Shown here: positions 44,017 to 53,964 of the stretch, one piece after another
Layout: the number at the start of each line of letters is the position of its first letter
How positions within the stretch are numbered: position 1 is the first letter of the stretch
NCBI RefSeq assembly: GCF_009690905.1
Contig: NZ_VOSW01000017.1
Location: 1-64,000, forward strand
Source: Paraburkholderia madseniana
GTDB taxonomy: Bacteria > Pseudomonadota > Gammaproteobacteria > Burkholderiales > Burkholderiaceae
Direction: 5' to 3'
DNA length: 64,000 bases
The notes under the pieces: generated by a model
Told to the model about the DNA's origin: nothing
Database searches by the model: none
What the model saw: the letters and a program-made list of their open reading frames with translations, nothing else
Program-made: the position numbers and the translations under genes

Positions 44017-45420
44017 ATGAATAGCATAGGCTATGCCCAGCGGGATGTGCGCGAGATTTTTAACGATATGCCTATGGGGCGTAAGCAGTGGACGGTGTTC
44101 CTCATCTGCTTCGCGGCAACGGCGATCGAGGGTTTCGACACCATTGTGATCAGTTTTATCGCGCCTGCGATTAGCCAGCATTGGCGGCTATCGAGCGCCG
44201 CTCTTTCGCCTCTGGTGGCTTTTGGACTAACCGGCTTACTGATTGGATCGATCGTTGGAGGAACGCTGGCTGACCGAGTCGGTCGTCGAACGGTGAGCAT
44301 CGTGGCAATCGCATGGTTTGGCATCGCGGGTGTGATGTCGAGCGAAGCACAGTCGATATTTCAGCTCATTGCCTTGCGCTTCATAACCGGTCTCGGCATC
44401 GGAGCAGCGATGCCGGCTACGTCGGCGATCGTCGCGGAATATAGCCCCGACCGTTCACGCTCAGCGATGCTCGCATCGACTTACTGTGGATTCCTTTTCG
44501 GTGCGGCAGCCGCTGGTTTGGTCACGTCTCTCGCTATCGGGACGTTGGGGTGGCGAGGCATGCTGGTACTGAGTGGTCTTTTGCCGCTTGGGGTCGTTGC
44601 CTTGTTTGCGTGGCAAGTCCCCGAGTCGCCGCTCTACGTCGTGGCCAGTCGAAGGTCCAATGACGAGGCGCAGCGAATTCTCGGCAAAGTGTTTCCGTCT
44701 TTAGACTGCTCTGGAATGCATTTATTCATCGCCGAAACGCGTGAATCGATAAGCGGAAGCAGGGCGCTGTTGAGCGCGAAATACCGGCTCGGCACCGTGT
44801 TGACGTGGCTTGCGGAGTTTGCGGGTTATCTGGTGTTCTTTCTGATTGGAAGCTGGATGCCGACCCACCTGAAGCAGGTGGGGCTATCGATGCACGACGC
44901 CTCGCAAGTATCGTCGATGTTCCAGTTCGGTGCGCTCGGCGGCGCGGTTCTATTCGCCATCCTTGTTCGTCGCTATAACGTGGCATCGGTCGTTTCCGTG
45001 GCGTTCGGCGCAGGCTCGCTGCTTGTCGTCGCGTTGGGCATCTCCGAAGCCACCCAGTGGCACGCGGGCGTGGTCTTCCTGTCCGGCATAGCTGTTGGAG
45101 GACCGCTGATCTGCGTCAACACCATTCCGGGCATTTTCTATCCAACTGCGCTGCGTGCGTCTGGCGGTGGCTGGAACGTTGCGATCGGACGGCTCGGGTC
45201 GATTGTCGGTTCGTCGTTGATTGGCCTGATCGTCATATCGGGTTTTCCGTACCTGCTCACATGTGCGTTGTTGTCGATACCGCTTTTGATGGCTTGCGTA
45301 TGCATGATCGTCATGGCCCGAGTGCTCTCTGCACAACGGCGATCGCTGACCGAACACGTGGCGGACATCAGTACCGGATCGGCGGATGATCCACCGTTGC
45401 CGAACAGCACCACGCAGTGA
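44017..45420 (+). CDS. MFS transporter, aromatic acid:H+ symporter (AAHS) type
   Basis: Twelve-helix MFS protein of 467 residues. The Asp-bearing first helix FAATAIEGFDTIVISFIAPAI, the loop GGTLADRVGRRTVS (motif A) and ITGLGIGAAMPATSAIVAEY are the pattern of PcaK/BenK-type aromatic acid transporters. It lies between the porin and the hydrolase/CoA-ligase genes, so it is the probable inner-membrane importer of an aromatic acid. Confidence 0.9.
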   Translation: MNSIGYAQRDVREIFNDMPMGRKQWTVFLICFAATAIEGFDTIVISFIAPAISQHWRLSSAALSPLVAFGLTGLLIGSIVGGTLADRVGRRTVSIVAIAWFGIAGVMSSEAQSIFQLIALRFITGLGIGAAMPATSAIVAEYSPDRSRSAMLASTYCGFLFGAAAAGLVTSLAIGTLGWRGMLVLSGLLPLGVVALFAWQVPESPLYVVASRRSNDEAQRILGKVFPSLDCSGMHLFIAETRESISGSRALLSAKYRLGTVLTWLAEFAGYLVFFLIGSWMPTHLKQVGLSMHDASQVSSMFQFGALGGAVLFAILVRRYNVASVVSVAFGAGSLLVVALGISEATQWHAGVVFLSGIAVGGPLICVNTIPGIFYPTALRASGGGWNVAIGRLGSIVGSSLIGLIVISGFPYLLTCALLSIPLLMACVCMIVMARVLSAQRRSLTEHVADISTGSADDPPLPNSTTQ

Positions 45421-45518
45421 CGGTATGGCGCTAGCACGCGCGGTTATGGACACGTAGCCGTTCCTCGGGCGCAATTCATTTGGGATTCAAACTTTTATTT
45501 TTTGGCACGTCGTTCGTC

Positions 45519-45549
45519 TTGCATACTTTACGGACGTGAAGTATAGTGA
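45519..45549 (+). promoter_or_regulatory. promoter with embedded TetR-type palindrome
   Basis: -35 TTGCAT (45519-45524), 17-bp spacer and -10 TATAGT (45542-45547). Between and over them lies ATACTTTACG-GA-CGTGAAGTAT (45523-45544), an inverted repeat with one mismatch. A repressor bound here would block RNA polymerase. The 27-bp block 45523-45549 matches 56986-57012 at 19 positions without gaps, so the same regulator probably acts at both. Confidence 0.68.
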
Positions 45550-45678
45550 ATTACGGAACCTGCCTGATCGTGCGGCTCTCGATGAGCGAACGCAAAAGCG
45601 CATGTCGGCGGGTAAAGCAAATTTTCGGCCTTGAGACGGCCGTCTGTTGACGCCGAACAGGCCAACGAAGGAGGAGAC

Positions 45679-47418
45679 ATGATTGAAGAACGCGACATCG
45701 TCGTAACGATGCGGGACGGAACCCGTCTTGCGGTAGACGTTTATCGACCGGATGCGGATGGCAAGTATCCCGTGCTGTACGCTTCAGCGCTGCACAACAA
45801 GGATCTCCAGGGTCCGGATATTGCGGATGTCTTGCCCCCACAGCCCGCCCATGCGCCGCTCTGGTTCGGGCCGATAGAAGCCGGGGACACTCGCCGCTTC
45901 ATCGCCAATGGCTATGTACACGTTATTGCGCAACCGCGCGGCTCCGCAAAGTCGGAGGGCCACTACGGCGAGGAGAATACTGACCATTACGACATGATCG
46001 AATGGATCACGCAGCAGCCGTGGTCCGACGGCAAGGTCGGCATGGTGGGGATCTCGGGTTTTGCGGGTGAACAATGGCGTGCGGCGGCGCAGGGCCACCC
46101 CGCGCTCAAGGCAATTTTTCCGTACGACGCCTGTAGCGCATACGGCGGGATGTTCGGGTTTCGGGACTTCAATCCCGGTGGCGTCATTCACACGTTCCCG
46201 TACCTGCTTGACGTTTTCAGCACGGTGCATGAGCCGCGCGGTGTGCCGGGTACGTTACCTGAAGCGCAAGAGGAACTCTGGCGCGCGGCCATGCGCAATC
46301 CCGACTACAAGATGTACATCAATCTGTACAACATCCTGACGCAGAAGGGGCAGCGCACAGGGGTGATGTACCACATCATGACGAACCCGTGGGAGCCGGA
46401 GGGGACGGTCGAACGAGCCGAGGAAATTTTCAAGTCGATCAAGGTGCCGTTCTATACCGGCTCTGGCGCCTACGCTTACACGTACAAATTGCACTGGCTT
46501 GGCGCGCAGCATTACTTCAGCAATGTCAAACAGCCGCGCAAGCTGATCTTTACGGGCCCTGCGCATCTGGAGCGGCCATTCCATCAGTATCACGACGAGG
46601 TTATTCGCTGGTACGACTACTGGTTGAAGGGTATCGATACCGGCATCATGAACGAACCGCCGGTCCGTTACTGGGTGATGGGCGCCAACGAATGGCGAAC
46701 GGGTAGTGACTGGCCTTTGCCGGAGACGCAATGGGCGAAGTACTACCTTTCAGGTTGGGAGCAGCTTTCCACAGACGCCCCTCGACCTTCAGCGGAGGTT
46801 GGCAACGCGCATCGGGAACCTGATGTCTTCACGCAAATGCCGCTCAAAAAGACGTCCAAGGTTGAACGCCTGCGTTACATGACTGAGCCGCTTGCGCAGG
46901 ACGTACTGGTGGCGGGTCCGATTTCGCTGACGCTCTATGCTGAGATTGATCAGACGGATACGAACTGGATTGTCGTACTCAAGGACGTCGGTCCGGACGT
47001 ATCGGTGGTTACTGCACGCGTCGGCGAACGGTCGGTGCCGGAGACGCTACCTGAGCGCGAACTTACCCGCGGCTGGCTGAAAGCGTCATACCGTGCAACG
47101 GATCCTGCCCGATCCACGCCTGCGGAGCCGTTCCACAAATTGACGAAAGAGTCGATCTCGCCTGTCACACCTGGCCAGATCGTCAAGTATGAAATCCAGG
47201 TGCTCGCAACGGCAAACCAGTTCAAGGCCGGCCATCGGATCTGTATCGAGATCTGCAGCATGGACGTGCCGACAGGAACGGGCGCGATGACCGATGTCGA
47301 ATACATTCCGTATCACGTCACCAGCAGCAACACGGTCACTCACAAGGTTTACCGTGACGCGGATCGTCCTTCACATCTGCTTCTTCCGATCATTCCGTTG
47401 AATCAAGAGAACTCCTGA
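45679..47418 (+). CDS. CocE/NonD family alpha/beta-hydrolase
   Basis: Serine hydrolase of the X-Pro dipeptidyl-peptidase / cocaine-esterase family, 579 residues. VTMRDGTRLAVDVYRPDADGKYPV starts the hydrolase domain, QPRGSAKSEG follows and the nucleophile Ser lies in GISGFAGEQW. A C-terminal jelly-roll domain (about 330-570, with GPISLTLYAEIDQTDTNW in parts) is typical. These enzymes cleave esters or amides of bulky acyl groups. AAGGAGG before ATG 45679 is a strong start signal. It may open an ester or lactone form of the aromatic substrate. Confidence 0.88.
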   Translation: MIEERDIVVTMRDGTRLAVDVYRPDADGKYPVLYASALHNKDLQGPDIADVLPPQPAHAPLWFGPIEAGDTRRFIANGYVHVIAQPRGSAKSEGHYGEENTDHYDMIEWITQQPWSDGKVGMVGISGFAGEQWRAAAQGHPALKAIFPYDACSAYGGMFGFRDFNPGGVIHTFPYLLDVFSTVHEPRGVPGTLPEAQEELWRAAMRNPDYKMYINLYNILTQKGQRTGVMYHIMTNPWEPEGTVERAEEIFKSIKVPFYTGSGAYAYTYKLHWLGAQHYFSNVKQPRKLIFTGPAHLERPFHQYHDEVIRWYDYWLKGIDTGIMNEPPVRYWVMGANEWRTGSDWPLPETQWAKYYLSGWEQLSTDAPRPSAEVGNAHREPDVFTQMPLKKTSKVERLRYMTEPLAQDVLVAGPISLTLYAEIDQTDTNWIVVLKDVGPDVSVVTARVGERSVPETLPERELTRGWLKASYRATDPARSTPAEPFHKLTKESISPVTPGQIVKYEIQVLATANQFKAGHRICIEICSMDVPTGTGAMTDVEYIPYHVTSSNTVTHKVYRDADRPSHLLLPIIPLNQENS

Positions 47419-47482
47419 ATTACGAAACATTCCCGAGCGTCACAGGCGCTCGGTGAATCTGACTGAATAGTGAGGTTAGGCG

Positions 47483-48271
47483 ATGAAAAGCATACGTTTT
47501 GAGCGCGACGGGAAGGTCGGGAATATCGTTCTGGCGAATCCGCCGTACAACCGTCTCGATGCACGGTTTGCAGAGTGTCTCCGGCAGGCGGTTCATGAAG
47601 CCAGCGAAAGCGACATCCGGGTACTGGTCGTTCGGGCCGAAGGGCCCAACTTCAGTCTCGGTGGCGAGGTTCGCGAATGGCCGGGAAAGGACTTGAACTG
47701 GTTTCGCACCTTCGTCGCGGAAATCAACACTTCGTATCGCGCAATCGAAGCGCTCCGCGTCCCGACGGTAGCGGTGGTGCAGGGTCTGGCTTTCGGCGGC
47801 GGCTTTGAACTCGCGTTGAACTGTGACTTCATTGTGGCGTCAACCGACGCCGTGTTCCGATGCGTCGAGGTCACGACGGCGATGCTTCCCATTGCAGGAG
47901 CGCTGCAGCGGCTGGCCGAGCGAGTGGGGCGCAGCAACGCGTCCCGTTTCGCGATGCTGGGTGAGGCGATTCCCGGCAGCGTGGCCCGGGACCTCGGGAT
48001 TGCAACGCACGTGGCTGAACCCGATGCGCTCGAACGTGTTGCTGCCGAGCTGATTACGCAGCTCTCCGACGGTCCGACGCTTTCGTACGCAGCGACGCGC
48101 ACCCTGCTCAAGGTGTGGTCAAGCGGCGGCATCCCCGGTGCGGATGCCACCATGCTGGATGTGTGCATGGACCTGTACAACACTGCGGACGCCAAGCGAG
48201 GTTTTGCCAACACAGCCGAGGCGTTCGATCGTGATGAAGAACCGGGCGAGATGGTTTTTCACGGGAAATGA
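47483..48271 (+). CDS. enoyl-CoA hydratase/isomerase family protein
   Basis: Crotonase-superfamily protein, 262 residues. Unlike the 41684 paralogue it keeps both acidic residues: E109 (FGGGFELALNCD) and E129 (CVEVTT), 20 apart as E144/E164 of rat hydratase. A hydratase, or hydratase-aldolase, activity on an acyl-CoA is therefore possible. It lies directly before the acyl-CoA ligase gene in the same series. Confidence 0.87.
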   Translation: MKSIRFERDGKVGNIVLANPPYNRLDARFAECLRQAVHEASESDIRVLVVRAEGPNFSLGGEVREWPGKDLNWFRTFVAEINTSYRAIEALRVPTVAVVQGLAFGGGFELALNCDFIVASTDAVFRCVEVTTAMLPIAGALQRLAERVGRSNASRFAMLGEAIPGSVARDLGIATHVAEPDALERVAAELITQLSDGPTLSYAATRTLLKVWSSGGIPGADATMLDVCMDLYNTADAKRGFANTAEAFDRDEEPGEMVFHGK

Positions 48272-48382
48272 AGCGTTTTCGATGTCGGCCTTCGACAGGG
48301 GCCGACGGCATTGCAATCGCTAGATAACTCCGTTCAGCGGAATTTTTGACGGAAACGCGCAGTAACGATGGAGGATGGCTTC

Positions 48383-50119
48383 ATGCACACTTTACCCGGT
48401 TCCCTTACGCTCGAAGCGCCTGCCGATGGCGTTGCCTACGTACGGGGTTCGACGGACGTTCCGTTGAGCGAGTCTACAGTCGGCCAGTTTCTGAGGGAAA
48501 CAGCACGCAGATTTCCTGATCAGCAAGCTGTGGTATTCCGGGAGCAACTTGTACGGTGGACATGGAGCGAATTTGACGATCATGTCGATCAGCTTGCCGC
48601 AGGGCTTCTGTCGTTGGGAATAGGAAAAGGGGATCGCGTTGGCATCTGGTCTCCCAACCGGTTCGAATGGTTGCTCACGCAGTTCGCGACGGCGCGCATC
48701 GGTGCCGTGCTGGTCAACATCAATCCCGCCTATCGTGTGTCGGAACTCGAGTACGCGCTGCGGAAAGTGAAATGCAAGGCGCTCGTCACCGCCGAGAGTT
48801 TCAAAACGTCGAACTACATTTCGATGTTGCTCGACATTGCGCCTGAACTCGCGTCACAGCAGCCGGACGAGTTGAAGGTCGAACGTCTGCCGGACCTTCG
48901 CACGGTGATCTCCGTGGGTGACTGGCGCGTATCGGGCGTCATGTCGTTCCACACGGTCATGCAGCGCGGAGAGGGGATTCTTCGAGACGAAGGGCGTGAG
49001 GTAATCGACACCGTCGAGCAAACACTTTCTTCTCAGGACCCGATCAATATCCAGTTCACGAGCGGCACCACCGGCAGCCCCAAGGGTGCAACGCTGACGC
49101 ACCGAAACATCATCAACAACGCACGCTTTGTTGGCATGGCAATGAAGCTGTCCGAAGCCGACTCACTGTGCATTCCTGTCCCGCTATACCACTGTTTCGG
49201 CATGGTGCTCGGCGTACTGGCGTGCGTGTCGGTTGGCGCTCAGATGGTCTTCCCGGGCGAAGGATTCGACGCCGGCGCGACTCTCGCAGCCGTCTCGGAA
49301 GAGCGTTGCACTGCACTTCACGGGGTGCCGACCATGTTTATCGCTGAACTGGGGCACGCGGACTTTGCATCGTTTGATCTGAGCAGTCTGCGGACCGGGA
49401 TCATGGCTGGATCGCCTTGTCCGGTCGAGACAATGAATCAGGTTGTGACCAGGATGAATATGCGAGAGGTCACCATTGCGTATGGCATGACGGAGACCAG
49501 CCCCGTATCGTTTCAGAGCGGAACCACGGATCCGCTCGATAAGCGCACGACAACGGTCGGGCGGATTCAACCTCATCTCGAAGTCAAGATCGTTGATTTC
49601 GACGGTAAGACTGTATCGGTCGGCGAGACGGGAGAACTCTGTACACGAGGGTACTCGGTGATGCAGGGGTACTGGGAAGACGAGACAAAAACGCGCGAAA
49701 GCATCGTTGACGGATGGATGCATACGGGTGATCTCGCAACGATCGACGCCGACGGATATTGCAACATCGTCGGAAGGTTGAAGGACATGGTGATTCGAGG
49801 GGGAGAGAATATCTATCCCCGCGAAGTTGAGGAATACCTCTTCAGGCATCCAAAAATACAGAATGTGCAGGTGTTCGGCGTGCCGGATGAGAAGAACGGC
49901 GAGGAGTTGTGCGCCTGGATCGTGCTTCGAAAAGGCGAAGGTTCGACTGAGGAGGACATCAGAGACTTTTGCCGAGGACAGATCGCGCACTATAAGGTAC
50001 CCAAATATATTCGCTTCGTGAGCGAACTGCCTATGACTGTTACGGGAAAAGTACAGAAGTTCGCCATGCGTGAGGAGATGATCCGCTATCTCAATCTGAC
50101 CGAGCACAAGACTGCCTGA
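48383..50119 (+). CDS. AMP-dependent acyl-CoA synthetase/ligase
   Basis: ANL-superfamily ligase, 578 residues. P-loop-like [15 protein letters not shown], adenine segment [26 protein letters not shown], the hinge Asp in [14 protein letters not shown] and the C-terminal catalytic Lys in [10 protein letters not shown] are all present. It activates a carboxylic acid as acyl-AMP and then CoA thioester. Substrate class is medium-chain or aryl acid. GGAGGA at 48370-48375 favours ATG 48383 over ATG 48368. It supplies the thioester for the two crotonases and the HMG-CoA-lyase-like enzyme. Confidence 0.92.
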   Translation: MHTLPGSLTLEAPADGVAYVRGSTDVPLSESTVGQFLRETARRFPDQQAVVFREQLVRWTWSEFDDHVDQLAAGLLSLGIGKGDRVGIWSPNRFEWLLTQFATARIGAVLVNINPAYRVSELEYALRKVKCKALVTAESFKTSNYISMLLDIAPELASQQPDELKVERLPDLRTVISVGDWRVSGVMSFHTVMQRGEGILRDEGREVIDTVEQTLSSQDPINIQFTSGTTGSPKGATLTHRNIINNARFVGMAMKLSEADSLCIPVPLYHCFGMVLGVLACVSVGAQMVFPGEGFDAGATLAAVSEERCTALHGVPTMFIAELGHADFASFDLSSLRTGIMAGSPCPVETMNQVVTRMNMREVTIAYGMTETSPVSFQSGTTDPLDKRTTTVGRIQPHLEVKIVDFDGKTVSVGETGELCTRGYSVMQGYWEDETKTRESIVDGWMHTGDLATIDADGYCNIVGRLKDMVIRGGENIYPREVEEYLFRHPKIQNVQVFGVPDEKNGEELCAWIVLRKGEGSTEEDIRDFCRGQIAHYKVPKYIRFVSELPMTVTGKVQKFAMREEMIRYLNLTEHKTA

Positions 50120-50238
50120 CAGGTTAGCGAAAACCGGACAGGATCGTAAAAACAGAGACTCGTACACTCACCTTGAATTAGTTATCCGAACTACACGGAA
50201 ACGGTGAGGCACGAAGGCATGACAATTGGAGGTGTCGA

Positions 50239-51993
50239 ATGTATGAAATAACCACGGACGTACTCATCGTCGGAACGGGGCCTGCCGGCTCCGCCAGTGC
50301 CGCGCTGCTTTCGACGTACGGTATCGACAACATGGTCATCAACCAGTATCGCTGGCTGGCCAACACGCCGCGGGCGCACATCACGAACCTGCGCACCATG
50401 GAGGTCCTGCGCGACCTCGGCCAGCAGGTGGAGCAGGAGGCCTACCTGCACGCGACCGATCAGGATCTGATGGGTGGAACGGTTTTCTGCGAAAGCCTGA
50501 CCGGTGAGGAGATTGGCCGGGTGCCCAGTTGGGGACTGCATCCGCTCTCAAGAGCGGAACGTCAATTGTCGAGTCCGACCAAGATGAACGATTTGCCGCA
50601 GACGTTCATGGAGCCGCTGCTTTTCAAAACGGCTTGCTCGCGAGGAACTGAAGCGCGGATGAGCACGGAATATCTGAGTCATACGCAAACTGACGAGGGT
50701 GTTCTCACGCGCTGCCGTGACCGATTGTCCGGGGAGGAGTTCACGGTCAAATCAAAGTACCTGATCGGCGCGGACGGCGGGAATTCCAAGGTCGCAAAGG
50801 ACGCAGGTCTGCCTTTCGAAGGGCAGATGGGTGTGCGGGGATCGATGAACATCTGGTTCCGTGCGGACCTGTCTGAATTCGTCGCACACCGCCCGGCAGT
50901 GTTGTACCCAATCATGCAACCGGGTGCAGAAGTGGGCGGTATCGGGATGGGCCTGATCCGGATGGTTCGGCCGTGGCACGAGTGGTTGATCGTTTGGGGC
51001 TATGACATCAACGAACCGGTGCCGGTTGTGGACGAGGCAAAGGCCACCACGATCGCACGCCAACTCGTGGGTAAGCCGGATCTCGAGATCGAACTGTTGG
51101 GTGCGAATACCTGGACAGTGAACAACATGTACGCGACCCGCATGCAGGAAGGGAGAGTGTTCTGCATGGGCGATGCGACCCACCGGCACCCACCGTCCGG
51201 CGGGTTGGGCTCCAACACGTCGATTCAGGATGCGTTTAACCTCGCATGGAAGCTCGCGGAAGTCATCAAGGGGCGCGCGGGTGAAGCGCTTCTGGATACC
51301 TATTCGGCCGAGCGTGCGCCGATCGCCAAGCAGGTTGTAACCCGCGCGAACCAGTCGATTGCCGAATTTGCTCCGCTCTATAGCGCGCTTGGAATCGACA
51401 AATCGAACGACGGCGAGGTCTTGCAAGCGAATATGCATGCTCGAAGCGGGTCCACGGCGGCCGCCGAAAAACAGCGCGACGAAATCCGGGAAGCATTGGC
51501 GTTCAAGCGATATGAACTGGACGCCCAGGGCGTAGAGATGAATCAACGCTATCGCTCGAGCGCTGCGGTGACCGATGGGCAAACCGAACCGGAGTTCACG
51601 CGCGACCGTGAGCTCTATTACCAGGCGACGACATGGCCGGGTGCGCGTCTGCCTCATGCCTGGGTTTTCGACGCTCGTGGACGCCAACACTCCACGCTTG
51701 ACCTCGCAGGACATGGGCGATTCGTGCTGTTCACCGGTCTGGGCGGCGAAGCATGGGTTGAGGCCGCCTCAAAAGTCGGTGAGGAGCTGGGGTTGAAGAT
51801 TGACGTACACGTAATTGGTCCGCGGCAGGCCTATGCGGACCACACGGGCGACTGGGCTCGCGTGCGTGAAATCGGCGACAGTGGTTGCGTATTGACCCGC
51901 CCGGACCATCATGTTGCGTGGCGTAGCCTTACTTTGCCGAGTGATCCGGCAGCCGAACTTCGCCGGGCCTTGGGACAGGTGCTCTCGAAGTAA
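50239..51993 (+). CDS. FAD-dependent phenol hydroxylase, TfdB-like
   Basis: Class A flavoprotein monooxygenase, 584 residues, most like 2,4-dichlorophenol 6-monooxygenase and related phenol hydroxylases. FAD motif IVGTGPAGSASAALLS near the N-terminus, the DG motif in LIGADGGNS, and the GD motif in CMGDATHRHPPSGGLGSNTS. A C-terminal thioredoxin-like domain (from about 430) is present. It hydroxylates a phenol with NAD(P)H and O2. With hydroxyquinol dioxygenase and maleylacetate reductase opposite, a resorcinol-type phenol to hydroxyquinol is the likely step. GGAGG precedes the ATG. Confidence 0.9.
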   Translation: MYEITTDVLIVGTGPAGSASAALLSTYGIDNMVINQYRWLANTPRAHITNLRTMEVLRDLGQQVEQEAYLHATDQDLMGGTVFCESLTGEEIGRVPSWGLHPLSRAERQLSSPTKMNDLPQTFMEPLLFKTACSRGTEARMSTEYLSHTQTDEGVLTRCRDRLSGEEFTVKSKYLIGADGGNSKVAKDAGLPFEGQMGVRGSMNIWFRADLSEFVAHRPAVLYPIMQPGAEVGGIGMGLIRMVRPWHEWLIVWGYDINEPVPVVDEAKATTIARQLVGKPDLEIELLGANTWTVNNMYATRMQEGRVFCMGDATHRHPPSGGLGSNTSIQDAFNLAWKLAEVIKGRAGEALLDTYSAERAPIAKQVVTRANQSIAEFAPLYSALGIDKSNDGEVLQANMHARSGSTAAAEKQRDEIREALAFKRYELDAQGVEMNQRYRSSAAVTDGQTEPEFTRDRELYYQATTWPGARLPHAWVFDARGRQHSTLDLAGHGRFVLFTGLGGEAWVEAASKVGEELGLKIDVHVIGPRQAYADHTGDWARVREIGDSGCVLTRPDHHVAWRSLTLPSDPAAELRRALGQVLSK

Positions 51994-52187
51994 ATACTAG
52001 AAGCGAGCGTCTCGCCTGGATTCGTGTGATTGCGGGTCGACGGCGGGACGCATGAACAATTCGTCGGGCACCGTTAGTCTTGCTCGCCGCAGGCATGTGG
52101 GCCCACTCGTGATGGAACCGTTTCTGCGGTGTCGCAATCGTGCCCCACGTCGCGAGGGTGGACCTTCGCCACGAAATGGAGTTTCAA

Positions 52188-53135
52188 ATGAATCAGCAGG
52201 AACGTTGGAGGCAGGGCACGGATAGCGGTCTTCCAAAGCGCGTACACATTGTCGAAGTCGGGCCTAGAGACGGTTTGCAGGCGGAAAGCACGTTCATACC
52301 AACGGACACCAAGATTGAACTGGTCAATCGACTCGTTGGCGCCGGCGTACGAAGAATCGAAGCTGCGTCCTTCGTGTCGCCAAAATGGATTCCGCAAATG
52401 GCCGACGGTGCGCAAGTCATGGCTGGGATCGATCGCGCAGCGGGGGTCTCGTACGCAGCGCTGACACCCAACATGAGAGGGCTCGAGGCCGCGATTGAGA
52501 GCAAGGTCGACGAGGTCGTCATTTTCGGTGCCGCGAGCGAAGCATTTTCCATTCGCAACATCAATTGTTCTGTAGCGGAATCGCTCGAACGCTTTGCGCC
52601 GGTCGCGCGGATGGCGAAAGAAACGGGATTGCAATTGCGCGCCAGCATTTCATGCTCCTTCGGATGTCCGTACCAGGGGCCGGTGAGCGTTGATGCCGTC
52701 GTCGATATGGTCAGGCGCTTTCGCGATCTGGGGTGTGACGAAATCGATATTGCCGACACCATTGGGGTGGGCACGGCGCACCAGGTTCAGCGAGTGGTTG
52801 AGGCCGCTTCCAGGGAGTTTCCGTTGGCAAGTCTCGCTGGCCACTTTCACGATACCTATGGGCAGGCATTGGCAAATATCTTCGGTGCCCTTCAGGTCGG
52901 AATGACAACGTTCCACGCGTCCGTTGGTGGACTGGGCGGTTGCCCCTATGCCAAAGGCGCAACCGGTAATGTTGCTACGGAAGATCTGCTCTACCTTCTA
53001 GATGGCCTCGGGATCGAAACAGGCATTGACCTGGACGCCGTCGTTTCGATTGGCGATTGGGTGAGTCAGCAAATGGGCCGGGAGAATGGTGCGCGCGCGG
53101 GTAAGGCACTGATGGCGCGCAAGGCGCTCAATTGA
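52188..53135 (+). CDS. hydroxymethylglutaryl-CoA lyase-like protein
   Basis: TIM-barrel lyase of the HMGL family, 315 residues. Substrate/metal segment VEVGPRDGLQ, metal His pair in AGHFHDTYGQALAN, and the signature ASVGGLGGCPYAKGATGN with the catalytic Cys are intact. The canonical reaction splits HMG-CoA into acetyl-CoA and acetoacetate; relatives cut other 3-hydroxyacyl-CoAs. In this locus it probably performs a retro-aldol/Claisen cut of a side chain. GGAG at 52178-52181 supports ATG 52188. Last gene of the plus-strand series, convergent with TetR copy B. Confidence 0.9.
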   Translation: MNQQERWRQGTDSGLPKRVHIVEVGPRDGLQAESTFIPTDTKIELVNRLVGAGVRRIEAASFVSPKWIPQMADGAQVMAGIDRAAGVSYAALTPNMRGLEAAIESKVDEVVIFGAASEAFSIRNINCSVAESLERFAPVARMAKETGLQLRASISCSFGCPYQGPVSVDAVVDMVRRFRDLGCDEIDIADTIGVGTAHQVQRVVEAASREFPLASLAGHFHDTYGQALANIFGALQVGMTTFHASVGGLGGCPYAKGATGNVATEDLLYLLDGLGIETGIDLDAVVSIGDWVSQQMGRENGARAGKALMARKALN

Positions 53136-53156
53136 TGTTGTTGTGTCGACGGAGAT

Positions 53157-53175
53157 CGCCCGTTTAGAGCGGGCG
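53157..53175. terminator. possible hairpin between convergent genes
   Basis: CGCCCG-tttagag-CGGGCG lies in the 75-bp gap between the convergent lyase and TetR genes. No T-run follows on either strand, so terminator function is only suggested by place. Confidence 0.3.
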
Positions 53176-53210
53176 TCGGCGCAAATACCGCGTTGCGGGA
53201 TGCGGCCCCC

Positions 53211-53894
53211 CTAGCGTGACGCAAATGCTCCAAACACGAGCTGCTCCACGGTGCGCCAATATTCTTCGGCCAGCGCCGGATCGGACGGTGATAGATCACT
53301 GGTCGCCGAAAATTCCGGACCGAAGCTCGAGAGGGTCGACGTCAGACTAATCAACATATAGTGGAAAACAATAGGCTCGACGTTGGGTAGTGCGTGTTCC
53401 TCCTGAGCGGCGCGGATTTGCGGAAGCAACCAGCCGATCAGCGGTTTCAGGAAAGCATCGGCGAGCCATTGCAGCCGCGAGCTGGAACCTAGCGATTCCT
53501 GAAGTATGAAGCGGTGAAACTCGGGAAACGCGACAGTGAATCGAAATAGCGCCCTATATGCCAGCTTGAGCCGATCGACCGCGCTAGCCGGACCGAGGCT
53601 GGACAGACTTGCATCGCGTTCTTGCCGGACACGTTCGAATACATATTCGGCTACCGCCTGCCACAGAATCTCTTTGGAACGAAAGTGGTAGGTAACGAGC
53701 GGATGTTGCATTCCAATCCGCTCTGCAATGCTACGAATACTCGCGACCTCGAAACCCTTTGATGAAAATTCAGTAAGGGCCGCATTTAAGATGGCCGCAC
53801 GCGTTTCCTGCGCGCGAAGCTGTTCAGTACGCTTCAGTTCAACCGGGCGACGTGCCCGGATATCTCTTGCCTCAGAAAGTGTGTGTGACGGCAT
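53211..53894 (-). CDS. TetR family regulator, copy B of a paralogous pair
   Basis: TetR-type regulator of 227 residues. HTH about 24-72 (AQETRAAILNAALTEFSSKG, ASIRSIAERIGMQHPLVTYHF in parts). It is a paralogue of the protein at 40437-41195, nearly identical in the HTH recognition region, so the two may bind the same or overlapping sites. It is the last gene of the minus-strand unit decarboxylase - dioxygenase - maleylacetate reductase - TetR and so is autoregulated with it. ATG 53894 follows AAGG; an extended frame to 53978 would overlap the reductase end. Confidence 0.88.
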   Translation of the reverse strand: MPSHTLSEARDIRARRPVELKRTEQLRAQETRAAILNAALTEFSSKGFEVASIRSIAERIGMQHPLVTYHFRSKEILWQAVAEYVFERVRQERDASLSSLGPASAVDRLKLAYRALFRFTVAFPEFHRFILQESLGSSSRLQWLADAFLKPLIGWLLPQIRAAQEEHALPNVEPIVFHYMLISLTSTLSSFGPEFSATSDLSPSDPALAEEYWRTVEQLVFGAFASR

Positions 53895-53964
53895 GTGCGA
53901 ATACCTTGCGACACGTTGAAATGAATAATGAGTGTCTGGATCATTGGTCCGGACGAAACTCGCT

